A stretch of 42,253 nt of DNA from Atopobium sp. ICM42b. GTDB lineage: Bacteria > Actinomycetota > Coriobacteriia > Coriobacteriales > Atopobiaceae. Below the pieces are notes generated by a model, which saw only the letters and a program-made list of their open reading frames with translations, was not told the origin of the DNA and made no database searches. The position numbers were made by a program, and so were the translations under genes. The stretch is taken from positions 1 through 42,253 of the forward strand of contig JDFH01000016.1 of NCBI GenBank assembly GCA_000564995.1, written 5' to 3'. Positions 42,232 through 42,253 of this stretch are shown piece by piece (the first letter of the stretch is position 1; each line of letters starts with the position of its first letter).

Positions 42232-42253
42232 CCGTAGGTGCAGAATTTATCGG

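Noticed and set aside
42145..42253. GCAGAWWWTRTC repeats as a CRISPR array
   Set aside because: The spacing is irregular (about 20, 42 and 33 nt) and the motif is too degenerate.

Overview
The window reads as chromosome of a low-to-mid GC, Gram-positive anaerobe of the Coriobacteriia, most probably Atopobiaceae (Atopobium/Lancefieldella/Olsenella-like). This is an inference. It rests on sortase-anchored surface proteins with Flg_new and Cna_B repeats, an AmaP-DUF2273-Asp23 envelope-stress operon, a SufCBDSU iron-sulfur operon with an Rrf2 regulator, class II FBP aldolase, and a base composition well below that of high-GC actinobacteria. I found no rRNA, tRNA, phage, transposase or CRISPR array.

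Layout. 1-10.0 kb: an M20 dipeptidase (minus), a small membrane protein and a giant MacB/FtsX-type ABC exporter (plus), an M16 oligopeptidase (minus) and an EamA transporter (plus). 10.0-14.2 kb: a secreted coiled-coil/lysozyme-like wall hydrolase (minus), undecaprenyl-pyrophosphate phosphatase uppP and an LPYTG surface protein. 14.3-18.2 kb: a tightly packed pcrA-mscS-mtnN operon. 18.4-20.2 kb: a PiT phosphate transporter with its DUF47 partner. 20.3-21.7 kb: the AmaP/DUF2273/Asp23 operon. 21.8-26.0 kb: a beta-helix/Cna_B adhesin, an APH/choline-kinase-like phosphotransferase and a sugar O-acetyltransferase. 26.1-29.0 kb: a TPP riboswitch controlling a ThiXYZ-type thiamine-precursor ABC importer. 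29.2-32.8 kb: an M18 aminopeptidase, a Ser-rich membrane protein and fba. 32.9-34.65 kb: an anomalous AT-rich island. 34.75-40.37 kb: the suf operon (minus, order C-B-D-S-U-rrf2). 40.7-42.0 kb: hisS.

The most unusual region is 32.9-34.65 kb. One AT-rich gene encodes a 347-residue protein with an AbiEi-like N-terminal region and a C-terminal Vsr/DUF559-like PD-(D/E)XK nuclease signature. It sits between two ~124-bp elements in inverted orientation, each built of three 31-bp units and closed by the same 9-bp terminal inverted repeat. The gene appears to be transcribed leaderless from a promoter whose start overlaps a perfect 12-bp palindrome. Separately, the octamer TTCTCGCC (extended YTTCTCGCCA) occurs at least 21 times on both strands of the window, about fifteen-fold above chance, in genes and spacers, and it also lies inside the 31-bp repeat units. 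Two copies of a long REP-like hairpin close the window at both edges, each immediately 3' of a gene and in the same orientation relative to that gene.

Convergent gene pairs are separated by bidirectional terminators, and most single genes end in good intrinsic terminators. All functional calls come from motifs read by eye; no database search was run.
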